From NCBI RefSeq assembly GCF_001485435.1, contig NZ_BCMS01000001.1, positions 567,501-631,500 on the forward strand: DNA of 64,000 bases, written 5' to 3'. Under the pieces are notes generated by a model, which had not been told where the DNA came from, made no database searches, and saw only the letters and a program-made list of their open reading frames with translations. The translations under genes and the position numbers were made by a program. This DNA is from Deinococcus grandis. GTDB lineage: Bacteria; Deinococcota; Deinococci; Deinococcales; Deinococcaceae. This document shows, piece by piece, positions 22,735 through 30,194 of the stretch (positions are counted from its first letter, which is position 1; the number at the start of each line of letters is the position of its first letter).

Positions 22735-24174
22735 GTGACCCGCGCCCGACTCCTGCTGCTGCCGCTGCTGCTGGCCGCCTGTACGCCCACGCCCGCGCCG
22801 CCCGTCCCGGGTGACGACGTCCCCACCGTCCCGCGCGCCACCCGGCCCGCGCGGCCCAGCTGCGTCCTGAATCCCGCGTGGCTGTCCGCGCTGGGCGGCC
22901 CGGCCGGGCTGATGGGCGTGAACCTGCGCCCCGCGCCACTGGGCGCCCAGGCGACCCCCAGCCTGTTCGACCAGCTGCTGGACGTGCGCGAGGCCATCAA
23001 CGGCAGCTACTGGGGCGAGTCCGGCGTGGACCTCCAGGCGCTGCACGAGCAGGCCGAGACGGGCGCCCGCACAGCGTTCGGGAACCTGCGCGCCGCCACG
23101 CTGAGCGCGCAGACCGACGCGTTCATGAACGACTACGTGGACGGCGTGCGCGACGGGCACACCTACTTCCTGGACGCCGCCGGGTTCAGGGCGTTCCGGG
23201 ACAGCCTGAGCGCGGCGCCCACCCCCACGCCCCGCCTGGGCGTGCGCTGGGCGGCGGTGCCCGGCGAGGACGGCGCGGTGCTGCTCGACGCGTTCCCGGA
23301 GTGGCCCGCCGCGCAGGCCGGACTGACGCGCGGCGACACCCTGCTGAGCATCGGCGGGCAGCCCCTGACCCGCCAGCCCGGGGACAGCGACGCGGCGCAT
23401 GCCGCGCGCCTGAGCACGCTGCTGGGACAGGCCAGCGCCGCCGGGGCACCCGTGACCGTCACGTACCGCCGCGCGCAGGCGGGCGCCGAGACGACCGCCA
23501 GCACGACCGTCACGCCCCGGGTCCTCAGCAGCGCGCCCCTGCCGTACGCGCGCACCGTCGCCCCTGGCACCGTGCTGCTGCGCCTGCCGACCTTCGCCAC
23601 GTCCGGCGTCGCGCAGCAGGTGCACACCCTGATCGGGGGCGCGCAGCGCGCGGACGCGACCCACCTGATCCTCGACCTGCGCGGCAACGGCGGCGGTCTG
23701 CTGTCCGAGGCGATCGGCGTGGCGGGCGCCCTGGTCGGCGACCGCGCCGGGGAGACCATCGAGACCCTGGACGGGCAGGACGTCACCTACGCGTACCGGA
23801 ACGGTCAGGTGCTCGCGGGCGTGAACTGCGCCCCGACCAGCCCGGTCCTGGGCGTCGGCACCCCCGCCCGCTGGGCGGGCCGACTGACCATCCTCGTGAA
23901 CGAGGGGTCCGCCAGCGCCTCCGAGATCGTCGCGCAACTGGCCGCACAGACCGGGGCCATCCTGACCGGGGAACGCAGCTACGGCGTCGGGAACACCGTC
24001 ACCGTGATCGGCGCCATCAGCGGTGACCGGGGCCTGAGCGTCACCATCGGCCGCGCGAACGACCTGCGCGGCCAGCCCCTCACGCCCGACGTGACCCCCG
24101 CTCCCGTCACCCCGGACGACCTGCGCGCCCTCGCCCACGGGCACGACCTGCCCCTGGAAGCCGCACTGAAATAA
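22735..24174 (+). CDS. S41-family (C-terminal processing) peptidase-like lipoprotein, catalytic Lys missing
   Basis: 479 aa, GTG start at 22735. The N terminus is a lipoprotein signal (LLLLPLLLAACTPTP, lipobox Cys at residue 16), so the protein is membrane anchored outside the cytoplasm. A PDZ-like segment lies at about 160-260 (GVRWAAVPGEDGAVLLDAFP, AGLTRGDTLLSIGGQPL). The S41 core follows: HLILDLRGNGGGLLSEAIGV and VNEGSASASEIVAQLAAQTG, with nucleophile Ser394. In tail-specific proteases a Lys follows about 25 residues later in a YGKG motif; here it is YGVG (Val418), so the Ser-Lys dyad is incomplete. It may be inactive or use another base. It lies between pxpA and pxpBC on the opposite strand. 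Confidence 0.8.
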   Translation: MTRARLLLLPLLLAACTPTPAPPVPGDDVPTVPRATRPARPSCVLNPAWLSALGGPAGLMGVNLRPAPLGAQATPSLFDQLLDVREAINGSYWGESGVDLQALHEQAETGARTAFGNLRAATLSAQTDAFMNDYVDGVRDGHTYFLDAAGFRAFRDSLSAAPTPTPRLGVRWAAVPGEDGAVLLDAFPEWPAAQAGLTRGDTLLSIGGQPLTRQPGDSDAAHAARLSTLLGQASAAGAPVTVTYRRAQAGAETTASTTVTPRVLSSAPLPYARTVAPGTVLLRLPTFATSGVAQQVHTLIGGAQRADATHLILDLRGNGGGLLSEAIGVAGALVGDRAGETIETLDGQDVTYAYRNGQVLAGVNCAPTSPVLGVGTPARWAGRLTILVNEGSASASEIVAQLAAQTGAILTGERSYGVGNTVTVIGAISGDRGLSVTIGRANDLRGQPLTPDVTPAPVTPDDLRALAHGHDLPLEAALK

Positions 24175-24177
24175 GCA

Positions 24178-24220
24178 GGAAGTAGGGAGTGGAACGGCGT
24201 CTGTCCCACTCCCTACTTCC
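24178..24220. terminator. Perfect 15-bp inverted repeat between convergent genes
   Basis: GGAAGTAGGGAGTGG (24178-24192) pairs perfectly with CCACTCCCTACTTCC (24206-24220) around a 13-nt loop. The stem contains the stop codon of pxpC (24213-24215). It probably terminates both the S41 gene and pxpC. Confidence 0.65.
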
Positions 24221-25214
24221 CACTCACCACTGCCTGTCTCAGCATCCACTCCGCCTGCCGCAGCGCCCGTTCCTGCGCGAGGTGCGCGGCGTGGGCGTCC
24301 TCGCGGGTCACTTCGCGCAGGGTCAGGGTGTCGCCGGGGCGCAGCTGGCCCAGGCGGGGCAGGTCCGCCGTGATCACGACCAGCGGCGTGGGGTACCCGC
24401 CGTGCGTGCCCGCGTCGGGCAGCAGCAGGATCGGGCGGCCGTCCGGCGGCAGTTGCAGCAGGCCCGGCACGTTCGGGACGCTGGGCCGCGTCGGGTCGCG
24501 CGGGGCCGCGACGGACTCGGTCAGGCGGGCGCCCATGCGGTCCGCCTGCGGACTGACCGTGAAGGGCCGCGCCAGCAGCGAATCGCGCAGGTCGGCCGTC
24601 AGGTCGCCTGTGCCGAGCACCCGCAACTCGTGGTGGGGCCCGGTGGGCGTGCGGAGGTCCGGCGCGATGAACGCCCGCCGCGCCGCCTGCGCGGGCAGGG
24701 GAGACCACGTCAGGTGATCGCCGGGCCGCAGCGCCCGCCCCTGCACCCCGCCGAACCCCGCGCGCAGGTCCGTGGCGCGACTGCCGAACACCTCGTGCCC
24801 GTGCAGGGCGCCGCGCACCGCCAGGAACGCCCGCAGGCCCCGCGCGGTCCCGCCGACCGTCAGGGTCTGCCCGGTCTGCACCGGAACGGCCCGCCACAGC
24901 GGCAGCGGCGCGCCGTCCAGCGTCGCGTCGAACGGCGCGCCGCACAGACTGACCAGCGCCGCCTCGTGAAAGAGGACCGTCGGGCCGCCCAGCGTGACCT
25001 CCAGGCCCGCCGCGTCCGGCGCGTTGCCCACCAGGGCGTTCGCCAGCCGCCGCGCGACCGGGTCCGCCGCGCCGCCCGCCGGGACACCCAGCGCCCGCAC
25101 GCGCCGCCCGGCGTCCTGCACGGTGGTCTGCACGCCCGCACGCAGGACGGTCGCGCCGGTGGCAAGCGGCCCGCCGGCCACCGGCCGGGACGCCCGGGGC
25201 AGGGGGGCGGTCAC
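24213..25214 (-). CDS. pxpC: 5-oxoprolinase subunit C (biotin-dependent carboxyltransferase-like, KipA family)
   Basis: 333 aa. KipA/urea-carboxylase-like domain protein: TVLRAGVQTTVQDAGRRVRA at the N terminus, GVPAGGAADPVARRLANALV, LEVTLGGPTVLF, and the C-terminal DGRPILLLPDAGTHGGYPTP with VITADLPRLGQLRPGDTL. These are the family landmarks. It forms the PxpBC complex that phosphorylates and opens 5-oxoproline delivered with PxpA. The GTG at 25214 overlaps the pxpB stop (GTGA), so the two are coupled. Its stop codon lies inside the perfect hairpin at 24178-24220. Confidence 0.92.
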   Translation of the reverse strand: MTAPLPRASRPVAGGPLATGATVLRAGVQTTVQDAGRRVRALGVPAGGAADPVARRLANALVGNAPDAAGLEVTLGGPTVLFHEAALVSLCGAPFDATLDGAPLPLWRAVPVQTGQTLTVGGTARGLRAFLAVRGALHGHEVFGSRATDLRAGFGGVQGRALRPGDHLTWSPLPAQAARRAFIAPDLRTPTGPHHELRVLGTGDLTADLRDSLLARPFTVSPQADRMGARLTESVAAPRDPTRPSVPNVPGLLQLPPDGRPILLLPDAGTHGGYPTPLVVITADLPRLGQLRPGDTLTLREVTREDAHAAHLAQERALRQAEWMLRQAVVSGK

Positions 25215-25843
25215 GCGCGCGCCTCGAACTGCACGCGGTCACCGGGCTGCCACGGCACCGGGGCCGCGCGGGACAGGTCGAAGAAATTCATGGCGGTGCG
25301 GCCCACCAGCCGCCAGCCGCCCGGCGTCTCACGCGGGTACACGCCCGCCCACGGGCCGCCCAGCGCGACGCTGCCCGCCGGGACCCGCTCGCGCGGGGCG
25401 TCCAGGCGTGGCATCCGCAGCGGCTCGGGCAGGCCGGTCAGGAACGCGAAGCCCGGCGTGAAGCCCAGGAACGCCACCTCCAGCTGCGCCGCGCACAGCG
25501 CCGCCACGAAGGCCGCGCGGTCCAGGCCCGCGTGCGCCGCGCACCAGTCCAGGTCCGGGCCGCCGAAGGTCACGGGCACCACCACCCGCCGCCCGGACCC
25601 GCCCGGCGCCGGGGTCAGGGTCGCCAGTCGGGCCGCCACGGTCTCCTGCACCGCCTCGCCCGCCGTGGGGGCGTCCAGCAGCAGGGTCAGCAGGTCCAGC
25701 GCGGGCACCGCCTCCTGCACGCCCGGCAGTGGGTGGGCGCGCAGGCTGGCGTACAGTTCGCGGGCCAGGGGCGTGCGGACGTTCAGCGCGGCGTCCCCCA
25801 GCCACTCGAAGGTCGGCAGGTCCGGGCCGGAGGGTGCAGGCAT
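25211..25843 (-). CDS. pxpB: 5-oxoprolinase subunit B (KipI family)
   Basis: 210 aa. KipI-type allophanate-hydrolase-subunit-1 domain: FEWLGDAALNVRTPLARELY at the N terminus, VVVPVTFGGPDLDWCAAHAG (Tyr-to-Phe variant of the usual PVCYGGxxGPDL), VAFLGFTPGFAFLTGLP and the C-terminal GVYPRETPGGWRLVGRTAM. In Bacillus the homologue KipI inhibits a sporulation kinase, but in the Pxp complex it is an enzyme subunit. The ATG at 25843 is 5 nt after a TATGCT box. Confidence 0.92.
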   Translation of the reverse strand: MPAPSGPDLPTFEWLGDAALNVRTPLARELYASLRAHPLPGVQEAVPALDLLTLLLDAPTAGEAVQETVAARLATLTPAPGGSGRRVVVPVTFGGPDLDWCAAHAGLDRAAFVAALCAAQLEVAFLGFTPGFAFLTGLPEPLRMPRLDAPRERVPAGSVALGGPWAGVYPRETPGGWRLVGRTAMNFFDLSRAAPVPWQPGDRVQFEARA

Positions 25844-25848
25844 GCCCC

Positions 25849-25854
25849 AGCATA
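25849..25854 (-). promoter_or_regulatory. -10 box TATGCT of pxpBC
   Basis: On the minus strand TATGCT is 5 nt before the ATG of pxpB. Confidence 0.5.
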
Positions 25855-25953
25855 CGGACCCGCGCGGGGCCGCGCCGGGCCGCTGTGCAGCCACACACCT
25901 GAGCAGCCACCCCGCCTCACGCATTCGCGCCCCGCGTTCCCCGCCGCACCCGC

Positions 25954-25959
25954 TACGCT
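25954..25959 (+). promoter_or_regulatory. -10 box TACGCT
   Basis: TACGCT is 7 nt before the ATG at 25967, and is one of the divergent promoters in the 25844-25966 gap. Confidence 0.55.
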
Positions 25960-25966
25960 GCGGATC

Positions 25967-27235
25967 ATGACTGCCCCCACCCCGCAGCCCCCGAGGCACG
26001 TCCGCGCGGTCGCCGTGCAACCCCACTGGAGTGCGCGCGACTTCACGACCCCCGAGGCGTTCCGCCGCTGGATGCGCGCCCAGCTGGACATGGCCCGCCC
26101 GCACCTGAAGCCGGGCGGCGTGAACCTCGTCGTGCTGACCGAACTGAACGGCCTGCCGCTCGTGCTGCGCGGCGGCGGGTGGGCGCTGCGCCTGCAGACC
26201 TTCGAGCGGGTGGCGCTGGCGCTGTTCCTCGCGCGGCTGCCGCGCGCCCTGCCGGTCCTGCTGCGCGAGCGGGTGTCGCCCATCCGCGCGCTGCAACTGG
26301 CGGGCATCGACGCGAACACCGAACTGTACCTGCACACCTGCCGGGACCTGGCCCGCGAGTACGGCGTGTACCTCTGCTGCGGCAGCGCGCCCATGCCCCG
26401 CTATGCGCGCCACGGGAACACCCTGCGCCGCGCGCCCGGCGTCCTGACGAACCAGACCGTCCTGCTCGACCCACACGGGGACCTGATCGGCGTGACCGAC
26501 AAGGTGCACCTCACGCCCGACGAGGAGGCCGGAGGTGTGGACCTCACTCCCGGCCACCTCAATGACCTGCGGGTGTTTCCCACGCCCGCCGGGGACCTGG
26601 GCGTCGCCATCAGCCTCGACGCATTCCGCGCGGACGTCATCGGGTCACTCGCCGCGCAGGGCTGCACCGTCCTGCTGCAACCCGACGCGAACGGCTCCCC
26701 CTGGACGGCCAAGGAGGGCCTCCCACCCGACCCCGCGCACCTGCGCGACCAGCCCGTCGCGTGGCTGGACAGCAGCTGGCAGGTCACCGCCCAGCGCCAG
26801 ATCCCGTACGCCGTGAACCCCATGGTCGTCGGGAACCTCCTCGACCTGACCTTCGACGGGCAGAGCGGCATCACCGGCCCCGCCGAGGAAGCCCCCGGCC
26901 TACGCAGCTACGTCCTGACCGACCCGCGCCCCGGCTTCCTGGCCCTGACCCCCTGGGTCACGGACGGCACCCCCGACGAACTGCGGCAGGCCGGACTGGA
27001 CCGCGCCGCGCACAGCGGCCACCCCCTGGAAAACCGGTACCGCGAGGACACCCTGCACGCCGACCTGACCCTCCCGCCCGCCACCCGCCCCGCGCCGCCC
27101 CACACCCCGCACGAGGACGCCCTGCAAGCCCTACTGCGCGGCGAGGCCCGCGCCCCCCACCCCGGCCGCTGGGCACTGGCCGCGCTGCCCCTGCTGGCCC
27201 TGCCCCTCCTCACGTGGTTGCGCCGCCGCCCCTGA
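25967..27235 (+). CDS. Carbon-nitrogen hydrolase (nitrilase superfamily) homologue with Cys-to-Ser change, C-terminal membrane anchor
   Basis: 422 aa. The nitrilase fold is recognisable: catalytic-type Glu59 in VVLTELNGLPL, Lys179 in LIGVTDKVHLTPDEE, and the nucleophile-elbow region DLGVAISLDAFRADV, where the expected Cys of the IC-D motif is Ser216. The late strand INPxVxxx counterpart is IPYAVNPMVVGNL. A hydrophobic helix near the C terminus (WALAALPLLALPLLTWL) followed by RRRP suggests anchoring to the membrane. With Ser instead of Cys, normal nitrilase or amidase activity is doubtful. ATG at 25967 with a TACGCT box. Confidence 0.7.
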   Translation: MTAPTPQPPRHVRAVAVQPHWSARDFTTPEAFRRWMRAQLDMARPHLKPGGVNLVVLTELNGLPLVLRGGGWALRLQTFERVALALFLARLPRALPVLLRERVSPIRALQLAGIDANTELYLHTCRDLAREYGVYLCCGSAPMPRYARHGNTLRRAPGVLTNQTVLLDPHGDLIGVTDKVHLTPDEEAGGVDLTPGHLNDLRVFPTPAGDLGVAISLDAFRADVIGSLAAQGCTVLLQPDANGSPWTAKEGLPPDPAHLRDQPVAWLDSSWQVTAQRQIPYAVNPMVVGNLLDLTFDGQSGITGPAEEAPGLRSYVLTDPRPGFLALTPWVTDGTPDELRQAGLDRAAHSGHPLENRYREDTLHADLTLPPATRPAPPHTPHEDALQALLRGEARAPHPGRWALAALPLLALPLLTWLRRRP

Positions 27236-27242
27236 CCGGCAT

Positions 27243-27271
27243 TTGACAGGACGCGCCCCCCCTCTTATACT
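27243..27271 (+). promoter_or_regulatory. Consensus promoter of the tRNA-Ser/tRNA-Arg cluster
   Basis: TTGACA (27243-27248), a 17-nt spacer, then TATACT (27266-27271) form a near-perfect housekeeping sigma promoter about 45 bases upstream of the first tRNA. Confidence 0.85.
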
Positions 27272-27315
27272 TCCCCTCGCGCCTGAGTTCAGCGACGGCG
27301 CGCCCCGCCATGCAG

Positions 27316-27406
<91 letters not shown>

Positions 27407-27421
27407 CATGACAACCGGACT

Positions 27422-27509
27422 GGAGAGGTGGGTGAGTGGCTGAAACCGCACCCCTGCTAAGGGTGTATACCGCAAGGTATCGAGGGTTCGAATCCCTCCC
27501 TCTTCGCCA
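27422..27509 (+). tRNA. tRNA-Ser (anticodon GCT)
   Basis: 88 nt with encoded CCA. Acceptor GGAGAGG/CCTCTTC, class II variable arm (GTATACCGCAAGGTATC), T arm GAGGGTTCGAATCCCTC and anticodon loop CTGCTAA. It reads AGC/AGU codons. It lies 18 nt after the first tRNA and is probably cut from the same transcript. Confidence 0.95.
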
Positions 27510-27546
27510 CCATTCAACGCGCCACACGTTGAATGCAGCCAACAGG

Positions 27547-27625
<79 letters not shown>

Positions 27626-27633
27626 GACAAGAG

Positions 27634-27655
27634 CCCCCGCCGCGCGCGGGGGTTC
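27634..27655 (+). terminator. Intrinsic terminator after tRNA-Arg copy 1
   Basis: CCCCCGC (27634-27640) pairs with GCGGGGG (27646-27652) around CGCGC, followed by TTC. The same hairpin follows copy 2. Confidence 0.75.
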
Positions 27656-27705
27656 GCTGTGTTCACCCCACCTGAGCACTCCTGCCCAGGCCCGTTCACG
27701 CCCAC

Positions 27706-27734
27706 TTGCAATTTCCGCCCCGACCCTGTAATCT
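27706..27734 (+). promoter_or_regulatory. Promoter of tRNA-Arg copy 2
   Basis: TTGCAA (27706-27711), a 17-nt spacer and TAATCT (27729-27734) lie about 37 nt upstream of the second tRNA-Arg, between two terminators. This copy is therefore independently transcribed. Confidence 0.7.
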
Positions 27735-27771
27735 CTTTCGGCTGAGCAACAAGCTCCGCACCACACAGGAC

Positions 27772-27848
<77 letters not shown>

Positions 27849-27858
27849 CAGACAAAAG

Positions 27859-27880
27859 CCCCCGCCGCGCGCGGGGGTTT
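27859..27880 (+). terminator. Intrinsic terminator after tRNA-Arg copy 2
   Basis: CCCCCGC (27859-27865), loop CGCGC, GCGGGGG (27871-27877) and TTT. Confidence 0.8.
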
Positions 27881-27893
27881 CTGCTGTACCGGG

Positions 27894-28064
27894 TTACTTG
27901 CCGTTCTTCGTGAGGCGGTACAGGGTGACGCCGTTGCTGACGAGCAGGACGACGCACAGCAGGGCCATGGGCCACTCCTGCTTGCTGGCGAAACGGATGG
28001 TCAGGATGCCCCAGCCGATCACCAGGGCGGTCACGAGCCAGATGCGCCACGCGGGCGCGTTCAT
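27894..28064 (-). CDS. Small two-helix membrane protein (56 aa)
   Basis: ATG at 28064 with a GAGG site about 8 nt upstream. The product has two hydrophobic helices (IWLVTALVIGWGILTIRF and PMALLCVVLLVSNGVTLYRL) joined by ASKQEW and ends in KNGK. No family is recognised. It lies between the tRNA cluster terminator and the convergently oriented subtilase neighbourhood; the function is unknown. Confidence 0.6.
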   Translation of the reverse strand: MNAPAWRIWLVTALVIGWGILTIRFASKQEWPMALLCVVLLVSNGVTLYRLTKNGK

Positions 28065-28144
28065 CGCAGGAACCTCATGCCCCCAGGGTACGGGGCGGGT
28101 GGGGGGCCGGTGGTCCCGCGTCACCTCCCACCTCACCGTTCATC

Positions 28145-29332
28145 TCATTTCCCGAGGCTGGAGGCCAGGGCACGTTTCAGGGCGCCTTCGGCGTTCAGGG
28201 TGCCCGCGCCGCAGGTGTGGCCCGGCTGCGGATCACAGCGCCCGCCGGGGAAGGGCGTGGCGCTGCCCGTCAGGTACGAGCGCAGCAGCGCCGGGCTGAG
28301 TTTCGGCCGGACGCCCAGCAGCAGACTGGCGACGCCGGTCGCGTGCGGCGCGGCGAAACTCGTGCCGTTCGGGGCGCGCTGCCCGCCGGGTCCGCTGACG
28401 CTGACGGTGGGAATGCCGCGCGCAGGGTCGCCGCCGGGCGCGGCCAGGGCGACGCTGCGGCCCCAGTTCGCGTACGCGGGCCGCTGACCAGCCTCGCTGA
28501 CGCTGGTGACGGTCAGGACGTTCCGGCACCCCGCAGGGGAGTACCCACCGGCGTCCTGGCCGTCGTTGGCAGCCCCCGCGATGACCAGCGCGCCCCGCGC
28601 GGTGACGGCGTCCACGGCAGCCTGCACGCGCGCGTCGCAGCCGGTCAGCGGAATGAAGTCCGCGAACAGGCTCAGGTTCAGCAGTTTCGCTGGGTTCGGG
28701 TTGGCGGGCGCGCCCGGCACGGGAATCCCGGCCGCCCACTTCAGGCCATCCACGAGGTCCGGCACGGTGATGGTGCCCTCGGTGTCGGCCACGCGCACGT
28801 GCACGATCCTCGCCGCCGGGTTGATGCCCGCCATGCCGCGCCCGTCGTGCGCCGCGCCGATCAGGTTCGCGATCACCTCGCCGTGGTACGCGAAGGTCCC
28901 GACGGCGCTGGCGTCCGCGTCCCGCCCGCTGCCGTCCCCGGCACGCCCGGCGTCCGTGACGAAGTCGTAGCCGTTCACGGCCCGCGCGCCCAGTTCCGCG
29001 CTGCGCACGAATCCTGTGTCCAGCACGGCGACCATCACGGGCGCGCTGCGTTCCAGCGCCCACGCCTGCGGCATACGGATCAGCGCGAGGTTCCACTGCT
29101 GCGGGAACAGCGGATCGCCGGGCGTCACCGCCTGAACGGTGGGGGGCGCGGGCGTGACCGGGCGCGGCGCCGGGGTCAGGGGCGAGAGGGGGGGAATCTC
29201 CTCCAGCGGCGCCGGGGACACGGGGGCAGGCAAGCCGGGCGAGGGGGGCAGGCTGGGAATGGACGTGGCGGCCAGGGCGGAGCCCAGCAGCAGGCCTCCC
29301 AGCAGCGCGTGAGGCAGGTGACGGCGGATCAT
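28145..29332 (-). CDS. Exported S8-family (subtilisin-like) serine peptidase
   Basis: 395 aa with a signal peptide (HALLGGLLLGSALAA) followed by a Pro-rich linker (residues 25-70). Catalytic residues are Asp105 (VMVAVLDTGF), His150 (FAYHGEVIANLIGA), the oxyanion Asn256 (IAGAANDGQDAGG) and Ser325 (NGTSFAAPHATGVASLLL). The His motif reads HGEVIA rather than the usual HGTHVAG, a variant seen in divergent subtilases. No large propeptide is apparent between linker and catalytic domain. The ATG at 29332 lies 6 nt after GACACT. It is probably secreted and used for extracellular protein degradation. Confidence 0.88.
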   Translation of the reverse strand: MIRRHLPHALLGGLLLGSALAATSIPSLPPSPGLPAPVSPAPLEEIPPLSPLTPAPRPVTPAPPTVQAVTPGDPLFPQQWNLALIRMPQAWALERSAPVMVAVLDTGFVRSAELGARAVNGYDFVTDAGRAGDGSGRDADASAVGTFAYHGEVIANLIGAAHDGRGMAGINPAARIVHVRVADTEGTITVPDLVDGLKWAAGIPVPGAPANPNPAKLLNLSLFADFIPLTGCDARVQAAVDAVTARGALVIAGAANDGQDAGGYSPAGCRNVLTVTSVSEAGQRPAYANWGRSVALAAPGGDPARGIPTVSVSGPGGQRAPNGTSFAAPHATGVASLLLGVRPKLSPALLRSYLTGSATPFPGGRCDPQPGHTCGAGTLNAEGALKRALASSLGK

Positions 29333-29338
29333 CCCCCC

Positions 29339-29344
29339 AGTGTC
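29339..29344 (-). promoter_or_regulatory. -10-like box GACACT
   Basis: On the minus strand GACACT is 6 nt before the ATG of the subtilase, one base off the TANNNT pattern. Confidence 0.35.
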
Positions 29345-29383
29345 CGGCGCGCCGCTGACGCGCACCTGAGTGGCCCTTGGGGA

Positions 29384-29389
29384 TACCAT
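29384..29389 (+). promoter_or_regulatory. -10 box TACCAT
   Basis: TACCAT is 7 nt before the ATG at 29397. Confidence 0.45.
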
Positions 29390-29396
29390 CACCCCT

Positions 29397-30191
29397 ATGA
29401 CCCAGCCTGCCCCCAGCCACCCCACCGCGCGGCCCGTCGTGCTCCTGACCGGGGCGTCCAGCGGGATCGGCCGGGCCACCGCCACGGAACTCGCCAGCCT
29501 GGGCTACGCGCTGGTGATCGCCGCCCGCCGCGCCGACGACCTGCACGCCCTGGCGCGGCAACTGGACCCCAGTAGTACCCGCGTGCTGGCCGTCCCCACC
29601 GACGTCACCGACGACGCCTCGCGCCGCGCGCTCATCGCGGCGGCCCACGCGCACTTCGGGCACATCGACGTCCTGATCAACAACGCGGGCGTGACCATCG
29701 AGAAGGGTTGGTGGTGGGACGACACCGACCCCCTGCGCGTCCTGCGCGTGAACGTGGAAGCCCCCATCGAACTGACGCGGCTGGTCCTGCCGGAATTTCA
29801 GGCGCGTGGCAGCGGCCACATCCTGAACATCGGGTCCGTCGCCGGACGCGCCGCGACGAACGGCATGTACTCCGCCAGCAAGTTCGGCATTCGCGGCTTC
29901 AGCCTCGCGCTGCGGCGCGAACTGCTCGGCACCGGCGTGCACGTCAGTCTGGTCGCCCCCGGCTTCGTGAAAAGCGAGATGACCGCCAGCGCCCGCCTCC
30001 CCATGCCCGGCCCCGAGGTGGTCGCCCGCGCCGTGGCCCGCGTCCTGCTGCAACCGAAAGCCGAGACCATCGTCCCGCGCCTGTACCGCCCCCTCGTATG
30101 GCTGGAAGGCCTGTTCCCCGCACTGGGCGACGCGGTCGTGCAGAAACTCATCTACCGCCGCTACGACCACAGCAGCGACACGAACCGCTGA
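29397..30191 (+). CDS. SDR-family oxidoreductase
   Basis: 264 aa classical short-chain dehydrogenase/reductase. Cofactor motif VVLLTGASSGIGRATATELA, Asp at DVTDD, DVLINNAGVTIE, catalytic Ser in LNIGSVAGRAATNG, and Tyr/Lys in MYSASKFGIRGFSL. After the SDR core comes a C-terminal helix region (RLYRPLVWLEGLFPALGDAV) of the kind found in DltE/YqjQ-like SDRs, possibly membrane associated. The residue after beta-2 (AARRADDL) suggests NADPH use. The substrate is unknown. Monocistronic, divergent from the subtilase. Confidence 0.88.
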   Translation: MTQPAPSHPTARPVVLLTGASSGIGRATATELASLGYALVIAARRADDLHALARQLDPSSTRVLAVPTDVTDDASRRALIAAAHAHFGHIDVLINNAGVTIEKGWWWDDTDPLRVLRVNVEAPIELTRLVLPEFQARGSGHILNIGSVAGRAATNGMYSASKFGIRGFSLALRRELLGTGVHVSLVAPGFVKSEMTASARLPMPGPEVVARAVARVLLQPKAETIVPRLYRPLVWLEGLFPALGDAVVQKLIYRRYDHSSDTNR

Positions 30192-30194
30192 GGA

